Shown here piece after piece: positions 22,607 to 34,530 of a DNA stretch of 64,000 bases. A program made the translations under genes and the position numbers. A model generated the notes under the pieces. The model did no database searches, was not told the origin of the DNA, and worked only from the letters and a program-made list of their open reading frames with translations. The stretch is from the NCBI GenBank assembly GCA_036924285.1, contig JAYKYS010000006.1:26944001-27008000 (forward strand), given 5' to 3'. Position 1 is the stretch's first letter, and every line of letters begins with the position of its first letter. This DNA is from Asterella californica (taxonomy: Eukaryota > Streptophyta > Marchantiopsida > Marchantiales > Aytoniaceae).

Positions 22607-24936
22607 CGCATGTAGGACTTTCGTCAGTGATGTCGGACGCAGTCTCTAGAGTTTGACCACTCGTTCCGACTCCTGAAGCTACACTCATATGGTTTTTTAT
22701 CGGTGGAACTTTTGCGGAATGCGGACATCTACGGACAGTTCCGTAACCGAAAGTGTCTGGAGAACTGATCACTTGTCTCCATAAAAACGATTTCATCTCC
22801 GTAGAAAAAACCGAAGAAATTCTGCGGAATGAGACAACGTGGCAAAAAAACCGGTTCATCTCCCTGTATACAAAGTAGCCAATGTGCAATTGTATGCTGA
22901 CGGGTCATCTTTTGAATTTATGTACTTGTTACATCCGGTTCATAACAAAATATTAATCGATACAATCCGATAACTCTAGAAATACAACGTTCTGCGGACA
23001 TCCATCCTTATTTTCCGTAGCTCTCCGGATTCCGGAGAACGTACACCATGTGAATGCATGGTGTACGCAGCCTGAGAGGAAAGGGAACTGATGATTCCAC
23101 CGCCACTATTCCATTTACCACTCTCGCCCCGCGCGGCGGTCAAGGCAATCAATGTTCTGCTACAGAAAGCAGAAACGTTCCCCACGCCGAAACCATGGCG
23201 TCGCGCGCCTATAACCGGCTTCTTACTTGGAAAAGGGGAAGCATGAGAATGGCGCTCTGAACTACAGCGCGAGCTATTTCCGGCCCCGCAACGGGCGCTC
23301 GCTGATGCGAACGGCAACCATTTTCGAGTCATTTTGGTATCGCTGATAACAAGTATGTGTCGAGTTCCATACCACGTGGCCATTCATAGTTAGTTTGACT
23401 ACGGTTTCCTCTAGTTCGGAGCCACGAAATTCTAGGCATCTATTCTAAGTTGGCAGATATGCAACCGTGCACTCCGTAAGATCCTGTAACTACCGCGTGA
23501 GGTCGGTTTTGAACTTGTATGTGACCGGTCACTAAAACTGTTCTACGAAAATCCACACTTAAAGGAGCATCTGCACCCCAACACAAAAGAACCCTGTCCA
23601 CTAAGAAATATATCCAAAATCTTTAACGAGTAGTATCATCCCCTCTTAAATCTACACAATAACAAGAGGTCACCACACTGCAAGACTCTAAAATAGCGTA
23701 ACCACTTTTTCTGTGCGGTAGGAAAGCTATACGTAGATTGTAAAAACCGGAAAAGAAAAAAGAATTTTGTGTCTTGTAGTGAAACTAACGGATGGAATCA
23801 TGGCGGAAACCGGAAAGTGAAACAGAATACTGAAAAGAAACAGCGTGTATGTACAGATGGAATTGTTGTGAAAACCGGAAAAAAACAATTTAAGAAATCC
23901 AAAAAATCACTAACGAATATCCCTTCAATTTGATTGCATGCGGAGCTCCTTGTTATCCGTAAAAAGCTTTCCTGCCACATCACTTTTATCTGTATTATGA
24001 CACATACGCACACGAATGAACATTATTAATATGTTCATTTTTCTGAAAAGTCTTTTAGTTTATAGGACCCTTACATAATCAAACCAGAGCTCAAAACCTC
24101 ATTATAATCATCGTTCATCTAGTCACAGTCTTATTTGAAATAGTGTGTAAAATACATTTATCATATCATACACTTATTAACGAATATGGAGTGACGTGGT
24201 ACGAATAATGGCCTATGCGCATTGGTTAGTTTGTTGCTTGGCTTTGTGGGGTTAAGTAGTTTGGTACTAAAAGTTATCATTTTAATTATTGTGATTAAAA
24301 TAATCCCAAAAGTATTTAGCGTGACTTACAAAACTTAAGGATTTTTACTGGAGGGTATCCTCTTATGAATATTGACGAGTATTTTGCTGACAAGACGTAC
24401 ATACCAATGACACGTCATGTGTACCGCAAGGGACGTGGCGGGATGAACTTCTCCGGTAAAACCGAACCGAACTTCTTCCTTACAAGAGTATGAAAGTCTG
24501 AGAAGTTGGGCAGTAATGCGCACGCAAAGTTACACTCTGATGCGCTAGGACGAAGAACTAAAAGTTTTACGGAGCTGACAGGTTTTCAGTGAGAATCCAG
24601 AAACGAACTCAACAGTGCGCATAGTAGGCAATAACATCGATACCAAAGACCATTCACTGGAAGTCGCACGAGAAAGATTCGACTCAGATAGTGGAAATCA
24701 GAGTGAATGTCGTGTGGTTTTAAAAGATGCGTACTGTTTCTTGTCCAGCAACACACAGTAGTCTGTACGAGGGCATGTGAGAGGAGCACCAGTGTGTGAT
24801 CATGTGAGGCACTTAGAAGTCTTGCATATTCTTATAAGACTCAAAGTCGTAAAGCCCAGTTTGATGAGTATGTTGCGAATCAACAGCTCTAACAGTTTTG
24901 ACACCAAAATTAATGGACTGTACTAAGTATCCCTCT
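22607..24936. other. Non-coding DNA with a repeated GCGGACATC block
   Basis: No gene is supported; the 133- and 135-codon minus-strand ORFs (22488-22889, 22976-23383) have no domain I know. Similar segments occur at about 22715-22770 and 22990-23040 (TGCGGACATC..., TCCGTA..., GGAGAAC). An inverted repeat CGTACACCATG/CATGGTGTACG lies at about 23039-23066. GC content is raised at 23090-23310. From 23400 on the sequence is plain and AT-rich. Confidence 0.35.
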
Positions 24937-24949
24937 ACCACACACCAAC

Positions 24950-24952
<3 letters not shown>
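24937..24952 (-). repeat. 16-bp target-site duplication (left)
   Basis: ACCACACACCAACGTT, identical to 25765-25780. The final two T may instead belong to the adjoining poly(T) run. Confidence 0.9.

Positions 24953-24989
<37 letters not shown>
24951..24989 (-). repeat. Poly(T) run, poly(A) tail of the insertion
   Basis: 39 consecutive T on the plus strand. Its length and purity suggest that little time has passed since insertion. Confidence 0.9.
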
Positions 24990-24993
<4 letters not shown>

Positions 24994-25764
24994 GCAACGG
25001 AGACGAGGCCCCTGGAACTTTATTGCTTTGTCAACCATGCGAGCTCTTCGCTCGTTCGAGACAAAACCGAAACGCAAGGAGGTCCCAGTGCTCGGAAAAA
25101 CTCTATGCTGTCTACGGTAATAAGGCCTATCAAAACTATCCGCCTCCCCGCCACTACTGACTTCGTGGCAACTCGTCCTACTCCTCCTACTGTTGGTGGC
25201 CCTACCGCAGATCGCCGTCTGTCTCCACGTGTGCGTCCACTTGTTGTTGTACCTATCCTGGTTCACGGCCTCCTTGTAGCAATTCGCCCGCGTAGACGAC
25301 TTCTTTCCCTGGTGACAGTTACAGTGCGGGTGATTACCTTTGAGCGGCTCGATCGTCGTCGTCTCGCCGTTCTTCCTCCTGCCATCTTGATTCTTTCTAC
25401 GAGTTTTAACGCAAAACATCGTTCTGTGAGTGGATTTCGGGCCTTCGCGATCGATGTTGCTCTGTTGGTTGTGCGTTTCGGTCGATTGAACTCCTTTCTT
25501 GATCTTCCAGTTCAGTCTGTTCGGTGTGCGGTCTTGCACGCGGTACTTCTTCTTCGTCTTCTGTCGATCTTACGTACTCTTCATTCTCCCAGGTATATCG
25601 CCTCCTTTCACTACAGGAGCCAGTTGCTTGGCTTCTGTCGATCATTACTTGAATACTCTGCCGCGCGTTAACAAGCTGTATGCCCTGTTTTGAGTATCCG
25701 GATACCGTACTGAGTTGAGTGAGAATCGAAGTGTTTGCTTGTTGGAGAATGACTTTGATCGGTG
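24953..25764 (-). mobile_element. Recent poly(A)-tailed retroinsertion (minus strand)
   Basis: About 812 bp between perfect 16-bp TSDs. Read on the minus strand it ends in a poly(A) tract (39 T on the plus strand, 24951-24989) preceded by AGCAATAAAG about 30 nt upstream, a normal polyadenylation signal. These are the marks of LINE-mediated insertion of an mRNA or a 5'-truncated element. Minus-strand frames are open in patches (121 codons at 25406-25771; 183 codons at 24988-25539, basic, with HPHCNCHQGKK) but match no family I know, and the long plus-strand ORF is their shadow. The source could be a cellular mRNA (processed pseudogene) or a non-autonomous retroposon. No zf-RVT or RT is seen. 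Confidence 0.85.
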
Positions 25765-25780
25765 ACCACACACCAACGTT
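25765..25780 (-). repeat. 16-bp target-site duplication (right)
   Basis: ACCACACACCAACGTT, the partner of 24937-24952. Confidence 0.9.
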
Positions 25781-27600
25781 AAAGAGATGTCAACGAGTTT
25801 GACGTTATTGCTTGAGGTGAATGTGAATGAGCGGCGTGGGAAAGTTGCTTTAGGTCTTCCTTTGGGTCCAGCACTAATGGAGGACTATTCGTTCTCTTGG
25901 ACTGCCAGACTCCAAACACCATTCAAAGTTTGACTCATTCGACAACATTCAGATGTCGACTCTACGCCTCAATTGCACTGGAAGCCTGAATTCATGGCTT
26001 GACCTGGCAGAAGAACCCGAACTGGCTGTTACCGTAATACCATATTCTTTCGAATTGTTTTCAGTAGTTTATTGCTAGCAGCAGGAAGGATGTTACTCGA
26101 ACGCAGGCACGTTTTATGTACGGTTGATGTTCCCCATAGCCTTCCAGTTCTGCTGTATGTGTCGCAAATAATACCGTTCTCGAATAAGCACTGCGGAAAA
26201 GGAGAAAAAGCGATGACGACTTTCACCAGTTGAGAGAAACGTACGTGAAATGCAACCGTTCTGGTCTGCTGTTTCCAGTACACAATTCTCCTGGTCCAAG
26301 CTCTCAGCATCTCGTATTGCCACCGTACACACTGCGGTGACTTTGAAGTTGAGAGCAGCTGGATCATCTCTCACATTTTACTTCCTGAAAACAAACGTAC
26401 GCTTGTCTCTACGTTGATTAACGTTGACCCAAATCCAGCAAACGTTCAATGGTCTCGATTGTCATGAAGCTGGTTACATATAGAACAGTATAGCGTATTG
26501 TCCGAACCCTTCAATCACTTCAAGAGGGCGATGTTTCACAACCTTAGCGACCATGAGTTGGCTATGAATATGCTTTTGTTACAAAAAGTACTTATAGAGA
26601 GCTTTATTAATAGGAGGAAAAAAAGTATCTTAACTTTGAGACTTGGATTTACTGTTTTCGTCAAGGAGTAAGAAAATTCCTCTTAGCTTCAACGTTTCAG
26701 CTAGCCTTTCTTTCTTATCTTTTTTCTATTAACCATTAAAAAAGTACTCTTGCTAAGTTTTGTACTGATAAACTACAAGAGTTCTTGCAGCATAGAGGAT
26801 TAGTGTATCTTACACATTTTCGTGTCGTGGATCGACTAGGGCACAAATACACTGAAGTTCACTTCAATTTGTTTCAGTCTTGTTTCAACAAAATATTTAG
26901 TTAATGATATTTAGTTCTGCAAGAATTCATATATAACCGATTTATATTTCTTTTTGGATGTAAGGAAGTTCCTGGAGGAAAAAGTACTTAATTTCGCGAT
27001 GTTACAAACTAAAACTGAATTGCAGGTCTCTTAGAACATGAAGACTTTATATCTCAGCAGAATATTCAGTATTATCCTAATCAACATGGTAGAAATAAAT
27101 ATATTATCAGTATATATTAGAACTGATAAAAAGAGAAACTTAAACATAAACATTCTGTTTCAGACTCTTGACTGAGTTTAAAACTATATAAACTCTTGAT
27201 TTGGTACACCCTTAGAGGGACTCAACTCATATCTATAATACAAAAGTCTTGAGTTAATATACTGAATATATATACCTATAGTGACATCAAAGTGTGTTAC
27301 CTAACTACTGTAACAAATATAACGGTTCCTTTCATGTCACTAGTCGCCTCTTCTTCTTTTTCTTTTATCCTTTTTATCTTACGAATGTTTAGATGTGAGC
27401 TCCAATTATGTTAAACGCGCCCTTGGCATCTGTACTTACATGATTGGCCTAGAACCTGAAACATAACATGCTAAGTATAGTATAATGGGGAGGTGATAAT
27501 CTTCATGTGGTAGGCCTTATCACCATTGAGTCATCTCTTCGAGCTTAGAGAGATTTGTTCGATTATTTAGCAGTTTCTGGAGCAACGTTCGTCAACCACG
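25781..27600. other. No gene recognised
   Basis: Contains overlapping minus-strand ORFs of 112 and 86 codons at 26029-26374, in different frames and without a convincing family. After 26550 the sequence is AT-rich and plain. Confidence 0.3.
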
Positions 27601-29189
27601 TGTGAGGAACACTCTCAAACTCGCCAGCCTCCAACATGCTTTCTCCTTTAGTGTACGAAACGAATCCGCTTTCTAATCGAGCTTGTTCTTCGGCTGGTCT
27701 CCAGGCTCTCCACAGACGAAAACGACTTGACTTGACTTGCTCTGTGAAGGTACTTTACCGCAACCAGGATTTGGCAAGGACTATCGACTCGAAGTTGCTG
27801 CCGAAGCCTCCCAAATTTGGCCTTCGTTCTGCGATGTTCCCAGAAACTTCGCACCACATGAAATTATGGTCTAAAAGTAAGACTGCACGTTTTGCAGACG
27901 CTATCCGTTCTGCTGTGAAGGAACCTGTAGCGCACGAGCACACTGCGAATGATCGATAGCCTCGTAGAACCTGAACAATTTTCTAAGTCTTAGCAAGTTC
28001 GTAGCGGCTTCGTTCCTTTAGCATCTGATCGCGTAGTATCTTCAACCAGTAACTCGAACTCCCGTGAGTTCTTGGAGGCTGAATAAAGCAGGAATGCATA
28101 CCAGGCTTTGTGACGCTGCGAGTACGGAAGTCTATCTCGGCAAATTTGGCAAGTCTGTATAGGGCGAGACGCATTCCTCCCCGGGAATTTATAAACAGTA
28201 CTCTGCTGCTTGCCGATCATATGGCATGCGTTCATTGCACGCGATGCTGGATCCTCCTTTCTTCTTTTTTCCTTTTGACTAAATGCTGGATCATTATACC
28301 AGCATCGTACGAAACATGGCCTACGTTTTGCTCCTTCACTCGTTCAGTTCTCATATCCAAGACCTACATTGACTAGCAGCTTGCCTGAGCCTTGAAGGCC
28401 GTCCGTCTCCTTCATCTGAGTAGGAGGTAGTTCACCTTCCGATACTCCAAACCAGTGTCAACTTTGAACTTTGAAGTCTTTGGACCCCGGGGACAGCACA
28501 CTACATAAACCTTTTCGAGCTAGCTACTATATGAGTAGGGTGTCCAACCTCACCTCGTCAAGTTACCCAGGTTTGGACTGGAATGACTCAAGAACTACAA
28601 CGTGACCTGTCTATATGAGCCATATGACTAAAATACAAAGTGACCTTTCCACATCCGACCGTGCTCTCTGCTAGATCGTCCTTGGCTACAAGGCCTTGTA
28701 AAGATGGGGGGAACTAAGATTTAGATACCTTCCGGTAGAGAATAAGATCAGAGTAAAAAGGTCAGCACGAATGACGTCAGTTGATGCTGTTACCTTCGCA
28801 GCTGCATCCACCTATGACGGACCGAGGAGAGAGAGCTATCAGTCAGTTTTCTGTGTGAGAGACTATGGCACTATGCCCACTATTTTAAGCCTCTATCTCG
28901 CTGTGGAGCTTTCCGCGGCTGAACGCTTCTGCCTTTTCACAGCCTGAGCCCTTTCACGGACCGAGGAGAGAACTAACTATCATTCAATCATGAAAGCTTT
29001 CTGTCATTTTCCAGTAGCTACTGGAGAAGCGAAGGAGGACGGGAGTAGTCCAAAAGCCAAGCACTGCTCGCTCATTTGACACCCCAAAAATAAGAGCTAT
29101 GTCGTTAAGTGTAGTAGGGAATATATAGGGCCGTATGGAGCCGTACCAACTCTTTGTCCCCAAGTGGTGCTGCTGATTCCAAGCAAGTG
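27601..29189. other. Coding-like but unassigned stretch
   Basis: A 107-codon plus-strand ORF (27636-27959, ending ADAIRSAVKEPVAHEHTAND) and overlapping minus-strand ORFs at 27648-28235 sit in DNA of higher GC than the flanks. Upstream of the ATG another frame reads VRNTLKLASLQHAFSFSV. Nothing identifies a family. It may be part of an old transposon or a gene fragment. Confidence 0.25.
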
Positions 29190-29285
29190 CACAGGTGATC
29201 TTGATACCCAACCGGGGATTCTCTTGTAACGCTTGATGGGGTCTTTCCATCCGTTGGTTATTCATTGCGTCGCGTGCTTCTTATC
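29190..29285 (+). mobile_element. RLE-LINE 3'-end fragment, copy D
   Basis: GATGGGGTCTTTCCATCCGT at about 29238, then GGTTATTCATTGCGTCGCGTG, matches the 3' terminus of copies A and B, here on the plus strand. The upstream part (ACCCAACCGGGGATTCTCTT) is a diverged form of the 3' UTR hairpin region. The left limit of similarity is uncertain, and no TSD was established. Confidence 0.6.
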
Positions 29286-31376
29286 TAAGGATGAAGCATA
29301 TTCATCCATTTTACAGACGAACTACAAGAGGAGTTTGGATAGCATACGAAGAATCTGACCACGTTCAGAGAATTGCGCGTTGAGGACGTGTGAAATAATA
29401 TCCGACGGGGGATTACCATTTACCGCAGATACCATCAGACGCCCCTCCGTATATTATGGCTTTGGAGCAGTTTGAATGCGGTTTGGCGACGCAACGTTCA
29501 TTCGGTTACTGTTCGATCTTCTTTCCGAGAGAATCCCGGCTTTCTGAAATCAAACCATTTTCTACAGTAGCTCAATTTGCTAGCTGTCCGGAGAGTGCAA
29601 GCACTGCGAATGGCGAACACGTGACACTGAGGAGATTGTCCTACTGTACTTGCCGCCAACTGATCCCAACCAACTACTTCCCTCCGTAACACAGTTGGCG
29701 GGTTTCAGGTTGCTGGCTACTGTAGTCACTCTACTTGACCTCCTCTCAGGTGTAGCCGTGCTACCACATCACATAATGTCTGCCGACACTTCGTCTCAAC
29801 TGGAGCGCGGGAGGTACTACCGTTTTTGTTTTTATCTTTCGAATGGGGGGCAGCCACCAGATACCCCTCCAGAACGAGTAGATTCTACTGGTATACCGAA
29901 CTCCTTACCGGAGGTGAGTCTTTCAGTCACGGTACACTTGACTGAAGACAGGCGGAGCTCAACTGTTCTGATAGTAGGACAAAATTCACTTCAGTTTAGA
30001 TCTAAAGAAAGTAAAATTCTAAATTTCTATTTTAAAGATTAATATTCTCTCTTCAGCTAAATCATAATTCTTACCAAGAACCTTATGACGACAGTTTGTG
30101 AGATTTAGAAATTGATTGATTCAGAAAAGAAATTGATTAAAAAAGAAAAGAGAGCACTGAATGTTTTGACGCTTATCTCTGTCCTGTATAGAAATATGTA
30201 ATAATATTTCATAAACTATATATTTTCTAATATTTAGTTTTTTCCAATAAAATCAGAAATTTAAATTAAATGGTCAAAATGAGTTAAATAGAAATGATTA
30301 TTCGCTAAGGGCGAAGAATGGTTCTATTCCCCTGGGAAATTTTCTTTCTTCGTTTCTTTCTTATCAAAGTAAAGTATTATGGGTTATTATAACTGAAAAT
30401 CTGTACCACTTTTTAACTTAGATGACATCGATTTTAAGTTTCTGGACCAAAGGCTCATAACTAGAAGTTGCATCGGTGCATCATCATGCGGAGAAGAAAA
30501 TATGCAACCTTCAGTAGAACTTGCTTTCTGCAGCCAGCGATGTAAACATAATATTATTCATTATTTCATATAATATAATTTCATAATTTGCATATATATT
30601 TTATAACATAATTTCATAAAATTTACATACTTTCTTACATTTTCAAATAGATTAGTTATCTTTGTTTTTACTCAAGCACAATCAAACGAAATGCATAACC
30701 TTGCAGTACAATTGAATACTTAGTCACTTCTGCGCTCTCTATGTTCTCTTTTATCGGAGTAACTTTTGGTGCGCTTGTTGGTTACCACTTGTTCTAGTTG
30801 ATGAGAAAAGCATATATCCCCTCTTACCAGAAAGTAATATTTCCCATAAATTTACAAGATACTCATATACTTTACATCCAAATATAAAATATTATCGAAA
30901 CAACTTTTGCTCGATGTTCTGCGCTTTTTGGTCCTTTGCTTTTGCTTTATGCGCTTTCACTTCCAGGCTTTTTCTCCATATTTGCTGTAAACTTGATAAT
31001 GGAAGATCTAAATATTTCGATGCTATATCTAGATAGTCCATTCAGTTGAAGTCATATCTAAGCTAATAATTATACACTATTTTGGCTTTCTTTATTTTCT
31101 ATATTTAATTCTTTTGGGATAAAGCTAGAGAAGGTAGAATTACACACTATATTATGTTACAAGATAAATATATTTCCCATATACTTAATCACTTAATACT
31201 CCCAAATAGTTACTGTGATATCCTCATTTACTTTTACAATCTGATGCAAGAAGAGAAGTTAGAAGTGAAGGAAGTTCCGGGATGATGTCTCAAAAGCATC
31301 CCCGTGTATAGTAAACGACATAAGTCCTGCCCGATATCTTCAATGTTGACAGGAAGACACAAGTCTTCCGGTCTGA
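29286..31376. other. No gene recognised; coding-like patch then AT-rich DNA
   Basis: Plus-strand ORFs at 29456-29689 and 29650-30042 overlap in different frames and have no known domain. From 30050 on the sequence is AT-rich, with phrases such as AACTTTTGCTCGATGTT at about 30902 that resemble the starting block of the double-hairpin family, so a degraded copy may lie here. Confidence 0.3.
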
Positions 31377-31393
31377 TGTGATACTGTACTTGT
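31377..31393 (-). repeat. 17-bp target-site duplication (left), L1 insertion
   Basis: TGTGATACTGTACTTGT, identical to 33137-33153. The last T may belong to the poly(T) run that follows. Confidence 0.9.
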
Positions 31394-31935
31394 TTTTTTT
31401 TTTTTTTTTTTTCTTTTCTTTATAAATAAAATGTAAAGTATATTGTCCGAAAGGTGATAACAAGACAAGATATTAAGACCTTCCGTGACCTTCTTAGACG
31501 TAGTATATCTACTCACATCACACGTGGCCTCAATACCTCACGCAACACGTGGCCATTGGACTGTCGCATGATCAGCCTTGGTACATGTGGGGTTATTACT
31601 ACACATCAAGATCACTATTGAGGACTCTATTAACCCTGCAAGTCCTAAATTGCTTACATTAACAGTGTACTGAATGAACAGAAGGCCATAAGAAGTCACC
31701 TTAGAATCGTTAGAATGGCCTTTAGGCTTAGAGGACTGAGTATAGCCCGCCAGGTTGCTACATGGCGAGGATTATGAGACGTAGTGGACGAGAATACTAT
31801 TGGTGATATCACTGAGAGATATGAAATGAATGAAGAGTTTTCAACAATCAGCGTGGCAGTCTGCACGTGAGGTAAAAACCTGTTGCTAGTTTTGTACTCG
31901 GGCGATTCTCTTTTCATATGGTCATTGAGACTAGT

Positions 31936-32104
31936 GCATGCGGGGCAGTCCCTCTGAGTTGGAGAAGATGAGTCAGGCCAGAATCGGAGGAGGTACATGG
32001 TATTTTATGTTCTTGGAGTGACTTCTGCAGACTTCGAAGTGCATGCAGGGCAGTCCTTCGGAGTTGGAGAAGATGAGTCAGGCCAGAATCGGAGGAGGTA
32101 CCAC
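31936..32104 (-). repeat. 105-bp partial tandem repeat in L1 3' UTR
   Basis: The ~64-bp segments starting GCATGCGGGGCAGTCC (31936) and GCATGCAGGGCAGTCC (32041) are nearly identical, through GAGTCAGGCCAGAATCGGAG. The offset is 105 bp. Confidence 0.85.
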
Positions 32105-32116
32105 ATTGAGATCTGG

Positions 32117-33136
32117 TCAAGAAAGCGTCTCACCATCTCCTGACGAAGTGAAGGTTTCCAGCCCCTCTAACTCTAGTCTCTGATTGTGAATACGCTGAAT
32201 CCTTCTAAATTCATAGAAGGCAATGCATGTAGATCTTTCCTGCAGAGTGTTGAACTCGTTCAAAACTGTGATAGTTCTTCTGTCAGTGGGACAACCCTGC
32301 TTGTTCTCATAGCTTAGAAAAGCGGCACGACTAGCCAATAGGATATGTGTCCAACGTGGCTCATAGTGCTTTTGTCGAAAATGCATCTCATTCCTGTTGC
32401 GCCAGACCGTAGTGATGACTTGCAAAAAGATATACGGGAATGCTGAGCCTGAGTTTCTCCTCTTCTTGCACTTATCCATGAGTTGAAAGAGGTTATTGAC
32501 TCCATCTAGATCACAACTTGTACATCTACCTATGAATGCCAGCTCCCGCCACCTCGCGTTAACTTTCCTGCAGGACCAGAATAAGTGTTGGATGTCCTCT
32601 ATTACTTCTCTACATCCCGGGCATTCACCGGAATCCACACCCCATCGTCTAGCTCTAGATCCCGTATAGTATCCATTGTGGACGATACGCCATACCAAGA
32701 ATTTGGTGCGTAAGTCGATACGGCTATTCCAGATGTTGGTGAAGAAGGTTTGCCATTGCCTCTCCGTTTGGTTCCTTTCCCATCTTGTGTTGAGAATAGG
32801 AAGTTTGATTGCTTGAGTTGCAAGAATCCTGTACCACTGGGAGTTGGCAAGGTCCCATCCTTTGAACTGTTTACCTTCACTCTCTGAATTCCATATCCAG
32901 TTCTCTTGATTGTAGAGTGCAGTAGTTTCATTTCCTTGAAGGCTCTGTGTGAGAGTGATAAACCTTTCTGCTTCAGTTGTATCCTCGTCCCACGGAAGAA
33001 CCCCCATCAAGTCCACAGGAGGATCCCAAATATCTCTCATGGTCACTAGTTTGCGCTTCCTGCACCAGCGAATGACTCTTGTCCTATCTACCTGGTCCCC
33101 TACACTCCTTAGGATAGCTGTGATGGTGCTCGTGCC
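32117..33136 (-). pseudogene. L1 LINE ORF2 C-terminus (zf-RVT domain)
   Basis: About 340 codons stay open from the truncation point to the TGA at 32117; the ORF formally extends through the TSD to 33202, but that part is host DNA. It begins past the RT core. The zf-RVT zinc-binding domain is clear: FLVWRIVHNGYYTGSR, then CPGCREVIEDIQHLFWSC (C-x2-C...H...C). A post-domain with TTVWRNRNEMHF follows, as in plant L1 proteins. Without endonuclease and RT it is non-functional. It is in good condition compared with the L1 fragment at 13870-16780. Confidence 0.9.
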
Positions 33137-33153
33137 TGTGATACTGTACTTGT
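33137..33153 (-). repeat. 17-bp target-site duplication (right), L1 insertion
   Basis: TGTGATACTGTACTTGT, the partner of 31377-31393. Next comes GTCTTCCGGTCTGATGTGAT, a repeat of the sequence just left of the insertion (31362-31381). Confidence 0.9.
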
Positions 33154-34212
33154 GTCTTCCGGTCTGATGTGATCCTGAACAAGTACAGTACTTAGATAAC
33201 AAGTCGTTTTTCGTACCACAGTCTTGATATGAAGGAAAGACAGCAGTCTTGACTGACTATGGTCGTTGGGCAATATCGAGCTGGGCGTCAATCTACTGTA
33301 CGATCGACTCTCTTGTAACTCGTCCAACGTATGTAACAAACAACTTTTGCACTTTGGTTAGATCAGACCACGTTCAGTATGTCCGTTAAGGCAAGCGTCC
33401 ACGAGTCAAGGAAAGACTTAGTAATAAGGGTGTCAAAGTACACCAATTTTGGGTTAAAACAAATTTACACGTAATGACATGTTGTCATAAGATAAAGACC
33501 CTTTTAAAAAGGCTTCATCATATTCGGGTAAAAGGTGACCAACTGCGAACGGATCGTAACATTTGTTAACCTAGTAGTAATTGGAGTTCAACAAACATAT
33601 CATTTTCTTGTTATTTTATTGGCAAGTAATGACATTGTGAGTTACTTTATCAATTCGTCTTGTCTTGTAGAATCATCACCCTTGTCCTAGAAAAGTACCT
33701 TGCCTTACTTTTGTGATTTTCATGCCCAATATCTCTTTCAAGGGAATGACAAGTTTAACAGACACAATTATGTAAAACGATTGAAGTTGAATTTGTGTCT
33801 TTATGTTTGGATTAACGTATGATCCGTGCTCTCACTTTGTGATAATATGAATAACGATCTTTTGTTATATAAATGACCGTTTTTTGCTTCAAAAATAACA
33901 CATATTATTTTCAGAACATTTTTTTTAGGAAATAACAAAATAATCTCTAGTTTGACATCCCTGATGTGAGTTATTAATATCTTCCCACAAAATAGTTAAC
34001 GAGAAAGGTTCGCCAGTAGTAAATATGTTTACGAGAATTTTATGAATCCATAATCAAGTTTTAAAGTATCCCGATACTTTCTGCGACTCCTGTCGGACTA
34101 GTACTACCGTGAACAATTGAAGACTTATCGTATAATAAATATGCAATTTTTCAAAATAATATTCCGTGTTCTCAGTTAAAGTGTGGAACGCGAGGAAAAC
34201 TTTCTAAACTTC
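33154..34212. other. AT-rich DNA, no gene seen
   Basis: No ORF or repeat of note. Plain AT-rich intergenic sequence. Confidence 0.35.
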
Positions 34213-34530
34213 AGTTAAACATGCATGCAACATGAACTTTTGGGAAACTTTTGGGAAAAGAAATAAATGTTATATAAAAATTCTATAGTAAGTTGAGTGG
34301 AAAAGTCAAATTAAGCTAAAAATATTAAATATTAACCGCAATTAAAGTTACGAAGCATTCCAGACATAACCCGTAAAGAAAGCGAAGATAGATACACTTC
34401 TGAAAATATAATTGCGAAAGGTTACTAGCAACGGAAATTCTAGAGTTAAGTAATAAATTAAACCCTTGTATATGTACACGGTTGCCTCACTCTCCTGACT
34501 AACTTTCTACACTTCAGTTAGTAGTGAAGT
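34213..34530 (+). repeat. Double-hairpin repeat, copy 4 (diverged)
   Basis: Starts like copy 2 with CATGCATGCAACATGAAC and an AACTTTTGGGAAA block. It has the core AGACATAACCCGTAAAG at about 34364, then AGTAATAAATTAAACCC and the paired segments TACACTTC/GAAGTGTA and ACTAACT/AGTTAGT at about 34497-34533 in the place of the second hairpin. Divergence is high, so the call rests on the order of parts. Confidence 0.4.

Larger units (their letters stand above)
31394..33136 (-). mobile_element. 5'-truncated L1 LINE (minus strand)
   Basis: A 1.74-kb insertion with a perfect 17-bp TSD and an A-tail (about 20 T at 31393-31412). It holds only the C-terminal end of ORF2 and a ~700-bp 3' UTR, as expected from incomplete reverse transcription. 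The ORF is still open, so the insertion looks recent. A ~105-bp tandem repeat (31936-32104) lies in the 3' UTR. Confidence 0.9.

Noticed and set aside
24898..25671. 257-codon plus-strand ORF
   Set aside because: It starts in host DNA, runs through the poly(T) tract (a long Phe run) and is antisense to the retroinsertion, so it is a shadow.
26114..26374. Minus-strand ORF with a Cys pattern faintly like an animal ZP domain (VLETADQNGC)
   Set aside because: Too short, no further domain parts, overlapped by another ORF, and out of keeping with the plant-type elements of the window.
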